A DNA stretch of 30,759 nucleotides, from positions 1-30,759 of the forward strand of contig NZ_CAMPHV010000055.1 of NCBI RefSeq assembly GCF_946886105.1, given 5' to 3'. The notes under the pieces were generated by a model that saw only the letters and a program-made list of their open reading frames with translations, was not told the origin of the DNA and searched no databases. Origin of the DNA: an uncultured Pseudomonas sp. (GTDB lineage Bacteria; Pseudomonadota; Gammaproteobacteria; Pseudomonadales; Pseudomonadaceae). The translations under genes were made by a program, and so were the position numbers. Shown piece after piece: positions 1-7,123 of this stretch. Within the stretch, counting starts at the first letter, position 1. Every line of letters starts with the position of its first letter.

Positions 1-547
1 GTAACATGTAGACCTGACGCTGGCCGCAGCCTTCCAAGGCGATGGAATACAACTCGCCCTGGGCGTTGGTTTCGATATCCAGCGACACCAGCCTGAGCTG
101 CGGGCGATAACCCGAAGCCGGTTTCATCTGCGCATCGAGCAGCATGCCGCCATCCGCCTTGCCGGCGAAACTCACCGGCGCGGTGATGAAACGCTCCATC
201 AGATAGCGCTCCGGCGGGCGGATATCGGCCTCGTAAACATCGACCCCGGCACCGCGCAGCAGCTTGTCGAGCTGCATCAACTGGCGATGCTGCTGGCAAT
301 ACAGGCCCAGCACCGGGCGCTGCTGAAAATCGCACAGCCCCAACGGCCGCAGCTCGACCCCCGGTTCGTCGCGCAGCAATGCCTCGGCCCGCTCGCGCTG
401 CTGTTCCGGAATAAACGCCACCGAAGTCTGATAAGGCAAACGGAGATGCCGCGGGCCGGCATCGGTCGCCAGCCAGAACTCGACCTCGGTGCCCGCGGGC
501 GTATCACGCCAATGCCGGGTCAGGACGAACCCCTGCTGTAACTCCAC
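1..547 (-). CDS. polB: DNA polymerase II (family B), N-terminal part, truncated by window edge
   Basis: Family B DNA polymerase with 3'-5' exonuclease, used in damage tolerance and replication restart. Only about 182 N-terminal residues lie in the window; the 3' end runs off the left edge. The translation tracks E. coli PolB closely as I remember it: [12 protein letters not shown] near the start, [27 protein letters not shown], then the exonuclease motif I core LDIET. The readable end, [10 protein letters not shown], matches the same point in E. coli. Start choice: a GTG at 574 is the first codon after an in-frame TAG, but the GTG at 547 has GAGG about 8 bases upstream and gives an N-terminus of the same length as E. 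coli PolB, so 547 is preferred. In many bacteria polB is induced by DNA damage; I see no clear LexA box upstream. Identity is very secure, the exact start less so. Confidence 0.95.
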   Translation of the reverse strand, partial: MELQQGFVLTRHWRDTPAGTEVEFWLATDAGPRHLRLPYQTSVAFIPEQQRERAEALLRDEPGVELRPLGLCDFQQRPVLGLYCQQHRQLMQLDKLLRGAGVDVYEADIRPPERYLMERFITAPVSFAGKADGGMLLDAQMKPASGYRPQLRLVSLDIETNAQGELYSIALEGCGQRQVYML

Positions 548-1051
548 CGCCGCAACCTCAAGTATCTGATTCACCGCGCGATTCTACGTGCCCTTGGCCG
601 GGATTGCGCGTTGGGTGGTCGAGGGAATAGGCGCTTTGCTAATAACCGTTCGTGGAAGTTAGCGGCCAGAGCTGCACGCACCAAACGTAGGGTGGAAAAC
701 CGCGAAGCGTTTTCCACCAAGAGCAAGCTGTGGCCGGTAACCTGCCGTCATGGATGGTTGGCTCTGGTTTAAGTCACTTTGCTTGGGTCGGTTTATTTCA
801 CCCTCGAGTGTTCGACTGCATGGCGAGGCTGCTCCGCTTCGGGAAGCATCGGCAGAAGAAATCCAGCTTATTGCAGTCCCGATTCGCCCTGCCAAGTGGC
901 TCAGGGAGGAGCAAGCTACTTTGCTCTGTTACCCGCACCGATATTCCGACCTGTCATATGCCCAAAATTATGGATGGAATGTGGCAGGTAGATAGCTAAC
1001 AGCTCGCTCTGAACCGCGCCTCGCATTGGCATAATTTATTTGGAAGTAAAT
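548..1051. other. Intergenic region without a convincing gene
   Basis: Divergent gap between polB and the small 72-aa gene. Several overlapping open frames exist on both strands (for example 730-999), but none has a good ribosome site or a protein-like composition. The only clear structure is the palindrome at 691-718. Promoters for both flanking genes should lie here, but I cannot place them with confidence. Confidence 0.6.
687..718. repeat. GTAGGGTGGAAAAC palindromic intergenic repeat
   Basis: Inverted repeat with arms GGTGGAAAAC (691-700) and GTTTTCCACC (709-718) around an 8-base loop, preceded by GTAG. This type of palindrome occurs between genes in many Pseudomonas genomes (recalled, not searched). 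There is no T-tract, so it is unlikely to be a classical terminator. Confidence 0.7.
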
Positions 1052-1270
1052 ATGAGAGAGAGTTTGAAACAGAAGATCGTCGAGGTCTGCACGCGGAAGA
1101 TCGAGCAGAAAGGCGACAACGTGGGCTTGTCGTTTTATGCGTTTTTCGCCAACAAGAACGACGATCCGCAACTGCTGATGGAGGCCGCGCAGTGGTGGAT
1201 CATGACTCAACGATTCGATCACTTCGAGAAAGCTGTAAAGATCAGGGCGATAGTTCAAGCGATGCCCTAG
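1052..1270 (+). CDS. Small conserved-looking hypothetical protein (72 aa)
   Basis: Encodes 72 residues beginning MRESLKQKIVEVCTRKIEQK and ending VKIRAIVQAMP. I do not recognise a family and assign no function. It looks genuine: GGAAG sits 5 bases before the ATG at 1052, the composition is ordinary soluble helical protein with two adjacent Trp (QWWIM), and there is no signal peptide or membrane segment. An in-frame TTG at 1040 would add four residues, but the ribosome site fits the ATG. The TAG stop (1268-1270) is the first three bases of the MITE-like element that follows, so the natural C-terminus may have been altered by insertion. No obvious operon partner; the next + strand gene lies about 460 bp away beyond repeats and a terminator. 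Confidence 0.7.
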   Translation: MRESLKQKIVEVCTRKIEQKGDNVGLSFYAFFANKNDDPQLLMEAAQWWIMTQRFDHFEKAVKIRAIVQAMP

Positions 1271-1427
1271 CAGGCCGTTGAAAAACGTAGGCGAGGCAGC
1301 CAGTGCAAGGCAAAAACAGGCGAGGAACGGTCGGAGTCGCGGGCGACTTTACGAGCTGTAAATGAGCAGTCCGAGCCTGTTTTTAACCCAGCAATGGCAA
1401 CGCAGGTAGTTTTTCAACGGCCTGCTA
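1268..1427. mobile_element. 160-bp MITE-like palindromic element
   Basis: Bounded by perfect 19-bp inverted termini: TAGCAGGCCGTTGAAAAAC (1268-1286) and its complement at 1409-1427. A second nested inverted repeat, AAAAACAGGC (1312-1321) with GCCTGTTTTT (1375-1384), makes the whole element nearly palindromic. The termini begin and end with TA, which fits a TA target duplication as used by IS630/Tc1-like transposases (inference). It has no coding capacity and would need a transposase supplied elsewhere. Very similar sequences are, from memory, common in Pseudomonas genomes. The left terminus supplies the stop codon of the preceding small gene. Confidence 0.75.
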
Positions 1428-1492
1428 AGGCCGGAGCACATTCCCACAGCCTACTCTTTGCCCTCTGGCAGCCTCTTATCAAATTGAGGCCA

Positions 1493-1557
1493 TGTAGGAG
1501 CCAGCTTGCTGGCGATGCTTTTGAGCTACAAAGATCGCCAGCAAGCTGGCTCCTACA
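1493..1557. repeat. REP pair (TGTAGGAGCCAGCTTGCTGG type)
   Basis: Two inverted copies of the Pseudomonas REP motif: TGTAGGAGCCAGCTTGCTGG and onward from 1493, and its complement ending in GGCTCCTACA at 1557, separated by a short spacer. The arms are over 20 bp and essentially perfect. A second, more diverged copy lies at 14984-15064. REP elements of this sort are mobilised by RAYT proteins in pseudomonads; no RAYT gene is in the window. Confidence 0.85.
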
Positions 1558-1654
1558 CCATCTGCTGCGCGACAGCTCTCCTGTGGCATCACTCTTGCCT
1601 AGCAGTTACCACTGACAGATCAAATCCGCAGGCTTCGCTCCTGCAAGGCAACGG

Positions 1655-1704
1655 CGCCTGAAACGCTGCGAGAAGTATCCGCAGCGGGTTCAGGCGTTTT
1701 TTTT
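1655..1704 (+). terminator. Rho-independent terminator or attenuator ahead of the signalling operon
   Basis: Stem CGCCTGAA...CGCTGCG paired with CGCAGCG..TTCAGGCG, followed at once by eight T (1697-1704). The hairpin ends only 25 bases before the ATG of the chemoreceptor-type gene. No gene lies directly upstream on this strand (the 72-aa gene ends about 385 bp away, beyond a MITE and REPs). It may therefore end a small RNA from 1560-1704 or act as a leader attenuator. Orientation is set by the T-tract, which exists only on the + strand. Confidence 0.75.
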
Positions 1705-1729
1705 GGGTGACCGGTTGGAGAGTCGGATT

Positions 1730-2863
1730 ATGAAGTGGCTTACCTACCCTGCTTTTTTGCTGCTGGGCGCGTTGGGGATCGGCGGCATGCTGCGTCTGTT
1801 GTTCGCAGTGGCGTTGGTGGGGTTTGCGCTGGCGTGGGGTTTTCCGGCGCTGCCCGCGGAGCCGCTCTGGGCGGTGTTGGCGTACTTGGCGATTGCCAGC
1901 CTGTGGCTGTTGTCGCAGGAGCTCGGGCGGCTGCAGAACTATTGCGAAGGCGCGGCACCGCAGGGCACGCAAGAGCCCGCCGGTGCTGGCGAGTGGCTAT
2001 TGCTGCAACCGATCGGCAGGAGTCTGCAGCAGTGGTTGAGCCGCGAGCAGCGCCAGCAGCAGCTGTTGCAGCAGCGTCTGGATGAAATCTCCCACTCCTC
2101 CCATGAGCTGGAGCAAAGCGCGGTATTGGTGACCAGCAACGCCCATGGACAAAGCGATGCGGCCAGCACCGCGGCGGCGGCCGTCGAGCAGTTGAATGTG
2201 AGCATCGTGCAGGTCGCGGCGTTGGCCGATGAGTCGCGGCAGACCAGCGTGCTGGCCAGCGAGCAGTTGGCCGATGGCATCGATCAGCTCACCAGTTTGG
2301 TGCGCCAGGTGTCCGAAATGGCGCAGCAAGCCATCGCCACCAACGAATTGATCCTGCAGCTGAACGACAATTCGCACACCATCAATGAGATGTCCGGCAC
2401 CATCCGCGGCATCGCCACCCAGACCAACCTGCTGGCGCTGAATGCCGCCATCGAAGCGGCCCGCGCCGGCGAGAGCGGACGCGGTTTCGCCGTGGTGGCC
2501 GATGAGGTGCGCCGACTGGCGCTGCACAGCCAGGAATCGGCGGCGGAAATCAGCCGCAATATCGAATCGGTGCAATTGCACATCAAGGACGCAACGGTGC
2601 AGGTATCCGATCTGAGCGCCCTGGCTCATCGCAGCGCCGACAGCTCCGAGGCGGTGCGCAGCCTGCTCGATCAGGTGCAGCAGCGCACCCGGCAATTGAC
2701 CGAGCAGGTCGATCAGGTAGCGGTCAGTACCGAGCAACAGGGTAAGGCCGTGGCGGAAATCGCCGAGCTGGCCGACCGCGTCCGCCAGGGCAATGCCGAG
2801 AACCTGAGGGCGGCCGATCAGGCCCGCACCATCGCCCACCATTTGGCTCATTTGACGGGGTAA
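1730..2863 (+). CDS. Methyl-accepting chemotaxis-type signalling protein without sensor domain
   Basis: 377 aa. N-terminal hydrophobic stretches at about residues 5-40 and 46-63 form two or three membrane helices with almost no periplasmic loop. A long coiled-coil signalling domain follows from about residue 100 to the end. The conserved hairpin tip is unmistakable: [20 protein letters not shown] begins at residue 223 and runs on through [20 protein letters not shown]. There is no Cache, 4HB or PAS sensor domain and no C-terminal CheR/CheB pentapeptide. Start: the frame opens with TTG at 1703, but ATG 1730 has GGAG nine bases upstream and begins the hydrophobic segment. It is first of a three-gene set; the next ATG follows the TAA by five bases. 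The tip should bind CheA/CheW-type partners (family knowledge). The input is unclear from sequence and may come from the neighbouring NIT-like membrane protein (inference). Confidence 0.88.
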   Translation: MKWLTYPAFLLLGALGIGGMLRLLFAVALVGFALAWGFPALPAEPLWAVLAYLAIASLWLLSQELGRLQNYCEGAAPQGTQEPAGAGEWLLLQPIGRSLQQWLSREQRQQQLLQQRLDEISHSSHELEQSAVLVTSNAHGQSDAASTAAAAVEQLNVSIVQVAALADESRQTSVLASEQLADGIDQLTSLVRQVSEMAQQAIATNELILQLNDNSHTINEMSGTIRGIATQTNLLALNAAIEAARAGESGRGFAVVADEVRRLALHSQESAAEISRNIESVQLHIKDATVQVSDLSALAHRSADSSEAVRSLLDQVQQRTRQLTEQVDQVAVSTEQQGKAVAEIAELADRVRQGNAENLRAADQARTIAHHLAHLTG

Positions 2864-2868
2864 GCGCC

Positions 2869-3747
2869 ATGTTCGGATTCCAGGACTTACCGCTCGTGCT
2901 TGCCGCCGTCGCCACCCCGACGGCACTGGCCCTGCTGTTCTACGGCTTGCACCGACGCGCGCGGCGGCAAAAGCAGCGACATATCCAATTGAATATCCGC
3001 CAACTGACCTTGCTGCGCGCGTTGATCGCCGGCTTTCAGCGCCACCGCGGCCTGAGCAATGGCGTGCTCTGCGGCGATGGCAGCCTGAGTCAGGATCTTG
3101 CCGCCACGCGTCAGACGCTGGACGGGCATATCCGCGACGCCCAGGCGCTCGACAGCACCCACGCAGAGGGCTGGAACAGCTTGATCGATCACTGGTCGCG
3201 GATGCGCGAGGGGCGCGGCAGCGACCCGGCGAACAACCTGGCGCAACACCATTTGATCATCCGCAACAGCATCTTCCTGATGGAGGATGTCGCCAATGAA
3301 ATCGACCTGAGCGGCGGCCAGGCGACTCTGGCCTATCTGCCGTGCATCTGGCGCGAGGTGATTCAGGCGGCGGAATGGTCCGGCCAGGCACGCGCTCTGG
3401 GCACCGGCATCGCCGCGGCCGGGCGCAGCAGCGCCGAGCAGCGTGTGCGCATGCGCTTCCTCTACCAGAAAATTCAGCTGCTGGCCGGCAGCGCTTTCGC
3501 CACCCTGCAACGCCACGTCGCCGAGCACCCGCAGAGCGACACCTTCCGTCTGCAACAACGCGCCCAGGTGGTTGAGGACTTTCTGCACTGCATCGAGCAG
3601 GAACTGCTCGGCCGGGAGCAACCGGTTATCGCCGCCAAGGCCTACTTTCAACGTGCCAGCGGCGCTATCGACGAGCTGCTGGCCTTGGTGGACACGGCCT
3701 TGACTCAGCTGCAACCGAGAGGAATTCAAGATGCTAAATGGCATTGA
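2869..3747 (+). CDS. Membrane-anchored NIT-like (nitrate/nitrite-sensing type) helical protein
   Basis: 292 aa. One membrane helix at residues 8-26 is followed at once by a strongly basic patch (HRRARRQKQRH), so by the positive-inside rule the remainder should lie in the cytoplasm. The soluble part is all-helical and contains FQRHRGLSNGVLCGD at about residues 56-70, which resembles the QRERGLS signature near the first helix of NIT domains (nitrate/nitrite sensing, as in NasR and several membrane receptors). Similarity beyond that is not obvious by eye, so NIT-like is an inference and a nitrate ligand is not shown. There is no output domain. It sits five bases after the chemoreceptor-type gene and overlaps the EAL gene by 17 bases, pointing to co-translation and a shared signalling complex. 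Confidence 0.7.
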   Translation: MFGFQDLPLVLAAVATPTALALLFYGLHRRARRQKQRHIQLNIRQLTLLRALIAGFQRHRGLSNGVLCGDGSLSQDLAATRQTLDGHIRDAQALDSTHAEGWNSLIDHWSRMREGRGSDPANNLAQHHLIIRNSIFLMEDVANEIDLSGGQATLAYLPCIWREVIQAAEWSGQARALGTGIAAAGRSSAEQRVRMRFLYQKIQLLAGSAFATLQRHVAEHPQSDTFRLQQRAQVVEDFLHCIEQELLGREQPVIAAKAYFQRASGAIDELLALVDTALTQLQPRGIQDAKWH

Positions 3748-5008
3748 GCCGCTGACGTCAGGGCCCATGGCCCCTGCTTGCCCGCCCGTTGCCGAGACGC
3801 AGGCCGAGCAAATGCTCGACACCCGCTATCGCGGCCTGACGCTGAGCAGCCACTTCCAGCCGATTTTCAGCATCGCCCACGGTCGGGCGGTGGGCTATGA
3901 AGGGCTGATCCGCGCGCAGCATGACGACGGCAGTGCGGAGTCGCCCGCGGCATTGCTGGCGATTCCGAGCAACAGTAAGGAATGCCTGGAGCTGGACCGC
4001 ACCTGCCGCACCCTGCATGTGCATAATTTCGCCCGCCAGGCGACCGGCCAGGCCTGGCTGTTTCTCAACCTGAACTCGCAGTACCTGGTCAGCGAGCGGC
4101 CGGATATCGGTTTTACCCAAGACCTGCTCCAAGCCAGCGGAATCGCCGCGCACCGCCTGGTGATCGAAATCATCGAAAGCGAGGTCAGCGACCAGGCGCA
4201 GTTGAAGCGTTTCATCGCCCATTTCCGCAAGCTCGGCTGCCTGATCGCCATCGATGACTTCGGCGCCGGGCATTCGAATTTCGACCGCATCTGGGATCTG
4301 GAGCCAGATATCGTCAAGATCGACCGCCGGCTGATTCAGGATGCCGGCCGTTCCCGGCGCGTGGAGCGGATTCTCACCGGCATCGTCAGCCTGCTGCACG
4401 AGGCCGGCAGTTTAGTGGTGATTGAAGGTGTGGAAAGCGAACACGAGGCCCTGGTGGCCATCGCCGCCAACGCCGACATGGTGCAGGGTTTCTATTTCGC
4501 CAAACCGCAGATGCACATCGACGCCGCGCAAGGTTTGCCCGCCACCTTCGATCGTCTGCTGCGCGGCCAGCAATGGAACAGCGCCAAACGCCGGGCGGAT
4601 TTGCAGCACTACCTGCGCACCATAGAAGGCGTGTTCCAACAGGCCGTGGCGGACTTCGCCGGGGGCCGGCAATTCGAACGCAGTTGCGGCCACCTGTTCA
4701 GCGACCCGCGCACGGTGCGTTGCTATCTGCTCGATGAGGCGGGCTATCAGGTGTCGCCCAACGTCTATGCCCCGCACTACCAGCAACGGTTGAATCCGCG
4801 CTTCGCCCCGCTACTGTCCGGCGACAACGCCAACTGGTCACATAAGCACTATCACTACCGCGCGCTGAAGCAACCGGGGGTGATTCAAATCAGCCGCCCG
4901 TACCTGTCGGTGGCGGATTCGCGCCTGTGCATCACCGTGTCGCAGACCGTCAAGGTCCTCGGCAGGCTGCATGTATTCTGCTGCGATCTGGATTGGCAGG
5001 ACGAGTGA
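3731..5008 (+). CDS. EAL-domain cyclic-di-GMP phosphodiesterase with C-terminal sensor-like domain
   Basis: 425 aa, soluble. The EAL domain spans about residues 35-265. The signature is EGLIR (E57) rather than EALIR. The other expected catalytic and metal-binding positions are present: N113 in FLNLN, E146 in IEIIES, D175-D176 in DDFGAG, K196 in VKID, E232 and E235 in EGVE, Q252 in QGFYFAKP. Hydrolysis of c-di-GMP is therefore plausible. The roughly 150-residue C-terminal region (VRCYLLDEAGYQVSPNV ... ISRPYLSVADSRLCITVS) resembles the PAS/PDC-like YkuI_C domain attached to some EAL proteins (family knowledge, not verified). The start has GAGG eight bases before the ATG, inside the end of the previous gene. 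The gene ends the three-gene operon, suggesting the chemoreceptor/NIT module controls c-di-GMP breakdown. Confidence 0.9.
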   Translation: MLNGIEPLTSGPMAPACPPVAETQAEQMLDTRYRGLTLSSHFQPIFSIAHGRAVGYEGLIRAQHDDGSAESPAALLAIPSNSKECLELDRTCRTLHVHNFARQATGQAWLFLNLNSQYLVSERPDIGFTQDLLQASGIAAHRLVIEIIESEVSDQAQLKRFIAHFRKLGCLIAIDDFGAGHSNFDRIWDLEPDIVKIDRRLIQDAGRSRRVERILTGIVSLLHEAGSLVVIEGVESEHEALVAIAANADMVQGFYFAKPQMHIDAAQGLPATFDRLLRGQQWNSAKRRADLQHYLRTIEGVFQQAVADFAGGRQFERSCGHLFSDPRTVRCYLLDEAGYQVSPNVYAPHYQQRLNPRFAPLLSGDNANWSHKHYHYRALKQPGVIQISRPYLSVADSRLCITVSQTVKVLGRLHVFCCDLDWQDE

Positions 5009-5115
5009 TCGGGGAAGTGTTAGGGAAATCGACTTTCTTGCCCGCGATCAAGGGCTGCTAGCCAGCGCGCGAGTAGCTTGATAGCGGTCGTCGATCCGAT
5101 CCACAGAGCGCCCGC

Positions 5116-5337
5116 ATGGCTAAGAAATTCCCGTTGAACCCACCCCACCCCGAACGCATCTGCTGGGGTTGCGACAGGTATTGCCCGGCCGACTCCTTGG
5201 CCTGCGGCAATGGCGCCGACCGCACCATGCACCCGGCCGAAATGCTCGGTGACGATTGGTACCTGTTCGGCAACTGGGGCATCGAGTCGGATATCCCACC
5301 CGAGAAGCCGAAGGACGAACCGGAAGCCGGCTCGTAG
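5116..5337 (+). CDS. DUF3079 family small cysteine-rich protein
   Basis: 73 aa, MAKKFPLNPPHPERICWGCD and onward, which I recognise as the DUF3079 family, small proteins of unknown function in proteobacteria. Four cysteines (C16, C19, C23, C30) in a CxxC-x3-C-x6-C pattern suggest metal binding or a redox role; this is inference only. No signal peptide or membrane segment. The ribosome site is weak, but the N-terminus fits the family. It lies 107 bp after the EAL gene, probably a separate transcript. Antisense frames over it, such as 5020-5523, are shadows. Confidence 0.85.
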   Translation: MAKKFPLNPPHPERICWGCDRYCPADSLACGNGADRTMHPAEMLGDDWYLFGNWGIESDIPPEKPKDEPEAGS

Positions 5338-5878
5338 CCGCCTCAGTTGCGGCTTTGCTGCAAGTTGCGGCCGTTCAACGGCTTGGGGGCCGGCGCGGCA
5401 GGCGCAGCCAAACTCGGCCAGGTCGGCGCAGTCGTCAGGCCATAGCTGCCGAGCAACATCCACCATCGCCTGGGGCAGCGTAGATGCTCGATAGCGATAT
5501 GCATCGATGTGAACCCTTGCCACCGATCCATCACCGATTTGCCCACCGATTGTTTTGCAGGCTAGGCTGCATGTTCTGTGCGATACGCGACATACGCTGG
5601 GATCGCGTACGGATGACCGATGGCGGCGATTACCCGATTAGTGTCAGGTGTCGGATAACGGCAGAGCGGCGCCAGCCTTTCAACGAGCAAGCACTGCCAT
5701 CGTGGTGCGCCGCGTAACCCATCAGTCGATATACCTTCATTGCGCCAACGGTGGGTTACGGCGCAATGAAACTTGTTGGTTCATCGCTATCAGTTGCCTG
5801 CGCCTAACCCACCCTACGGGATCGCGGCACATGGGCGAGACCTCGACTAACTGACGTTGTCGCGACACTGGGAGCGTT
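5338..5878. other. Intergenic region with a palindrome and no convincing gene
   Basis: About 540 bp. Open frames on both strands (for example minus 5343-5504, 53 aa, ending close to the DUF3079 stop) have no clear ribosome site or recognisable family. The right half contains the palindrome at 5736-5770 and TAACCCACCCTACGG-type repeat sequence near 5805. The promoter for the binding-protein gene at 5879 presumably lies at its right end, but I cannot point to clear -35/-10 boxes. Confidence 0.55.
5736..5770. repeat. 11-bp perfect inverted repeat
   Basis: TTCATTGCGCC (5736-5746) pairs with GGCGCAATGAA (5760-5770) around a 13-base loop containing GGTGGGTTA. Related GGGTTA/TAACCC sequence recurs just outside at 5715 and 5805, typical of Pseudomonas intergenic repeats. 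No T-tract follows. Confidence 0.65.
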
Positions 5879-7096
5879 ATGGCATTACCTTCAGGAGCTT
5901 CGCTAATAGGCCGCCTTTGGATGCTCGTGGTGCTGCTATTGCTGACGGCGAGTGGCTATGCCCAGGAGACGATTCGCATCGGTGCGCCGCTGCCATTGAC
6001 TGGCGCTTTGGCACCGGAGGCGGCCAAACAGAAGCGCGGATACGACCTCTGGGCCGAAGTGGTGAACGCTGCGGGCGGTATCAGCGTCGGCGGCAATTGG
6101 CGCAAGGTTGAGATCGTCTACCTCGATTACCAATCCGATAGCGAGCAGGCACGCATCGGCACCGAAGCCTTGGTGAACCACAGCCAGGTGAATTTCCTCT
6201 TCGCCCCTTATGGCTCAGCCGCAGCCCGCGACGCCTCGGCGATTGCCGAGAAATACCAGATACCGATGATCGCGGTAACCGCTTCGTCAGTGCAGACCTT
6301 CAGCCGCGGCCACCGCTACCTGTTCGGCACCTTCACACCGAACGAGACCCTGACCGAGCCGATCAGCGAGCTGGTGACACAGCAGCTACCGCAAATCGAG
6401 ACGCTGGCCATCCTGGTACGCGATGATCTGTTCCCGCTATCGATAGCCCGGGAGCTGGCGTTGTCGGCGAAGAAGCGCGGCATCGACAAGGTCTTTTACG
6501 ACAGCTATGCCCTGGACGCGACCGATTACCGTGCCACCTTGCGTAGGCTGCAAGCGAGCGCGCCCGACTGGATATTCGTCGGCGGCTACACCGCCGACCT
6601 GGTGCAGGTCCGCCAACAGATGGCCGAATTGGGCATAAGTGCGACTGTGGTCACCATGATCGCCGCACCGGCCTATCAGGAATTTATCGACGCCACCGGG
6701 CCCTTGGCCGAGAACATCACCAGCGCGGCCTGGTGGCATCCGGCGGCGCGCTATGTCGGCAAGGACAGCTTCGGTTCGACCGAGGACTTCGTCCGCCTGT
6801 TTCAGCAGCGCTATGGCAGCGCACCCGACTATGTCGAAGCGTCGGCGGCCCTCGCCGGAGCCTTGCTGAAAATCGCTATCGAGCGCGCCGACTCCACCGA
6901 CCGCAACAAAGTGCGCGACGAGTTGGCGAAGCTGGACGAGCCGACGTTTTGGGGCCCGGTCAGGTTCGGCGACAACGGCCAGATCAATTCGCTGATACCG
7001 CCGGTGTTTCAGATCCAGAACGGCAAGCCGGTGATCATCTACCCCCATGAGATCGCCCAGGGCGTATTGAAGCTGGGAGTCGGCGGGACGCCCTGA
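5879..7096 (+). CDS. Orphan ABC-type substrate-binding protein, branched-chain amino acid (Leu/Ile/Val) family
   Basis: 405 aa periplasmic binding protein of the LivJ/Peripla_BP_6 type. A signal peptide is evident: basic/polar start, hydrophobic core WMLVVLLLLTASGYA, likely cleavage before QETIRIG. The mature start ETIRIGAPLPLTGALAPE is the typical first strand and ligand loop of this fold. Later elements include NFLFAPYGSAAARDASAIAE and the second-lobe segment DWIFVGGYTADL. Start ATG 5879 has GGAG four bases upstream. No livHMGF-type permease or ATPase genes are adjacent: the ABC genes that converge on it from the right belong to a different (polar amino acid/ectoine) family. It may serve a transporter encoded elsewhere or present ligand to a receptor (inference). 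Ligand unknown. Confidence 0.9.
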   Translation: MALPSGASLIGRLWMLVVLLLLTASGYAQETIRIGAPLPLTGALAPEAAKQKRGYDLWAEVVNAAGGISVGGNWRKVEIVYLDYQSDSEQARIGTEALVNHSQVNFLFAPYGSAAARDASAIAEKYQIPMIAVTASSVQTFSRGHRYLFGTFTPNETLTEPISELVTQQLPQIETLAILVRDDLFPLSIARELALSAKKRGIDKVFYDSYALDATDYRATLRRLQASAPDWIFVGGYTADLVQVRQQMAELGISATVVTMIAAPAYQEFIDATGPLAENITSAAWWHPAARYVGKDSFGSTEDFVRLFQQRYGSAPDYVEASAALAGALLKIAIERADSTDRNKVRDELAKLDEPTFWGPVRFGDNGQINSLIPPVFQIQNGKPVIIYPHEIAQGVLKLGVGGTP

Positions 7097-7123
7097 CGAT
7101 CGGCCAATAGCCCGGATCGCGCC

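Noticed and set aside
730..999. Overlapping + strand frames of 70-89 aa after polB
   Set aside because: Three frames open together over the same DNA, with no ribosome site or protein-like features.
1493..1557. Possible CRISPR-like repeat
   Set aside because: Only two inverted copies forming a REP pair; there are no regularly spaced direct repeats and no cas genes anywhere in the window.
1560..1704. Known riboswitch (c-di-GMP GEMM, SAH, glycine) upstream of the signalling operon
   Set aside because: I looked for the consensus cores of these classes and found none; only the terminator hairpin is supported.
5343..5504. Minus-strand 53-67 aa open frame (MHIAIEHLRCPRRWWMLLGS...) ending next to the DUF3079 gene
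   Set aside because: No clear ribosome site, low-complexity Pro/Ala tail, no recognisable family, and overlapping frames of similar quality on both strands. It could be a remnant but is not supportable as a gene.
5020..5523. Minus-strand 167-aa open frame
   Set aside because: Mostly antisense to the well-supported DUF3079 gene; its composition fits a high-GC shadow frame.
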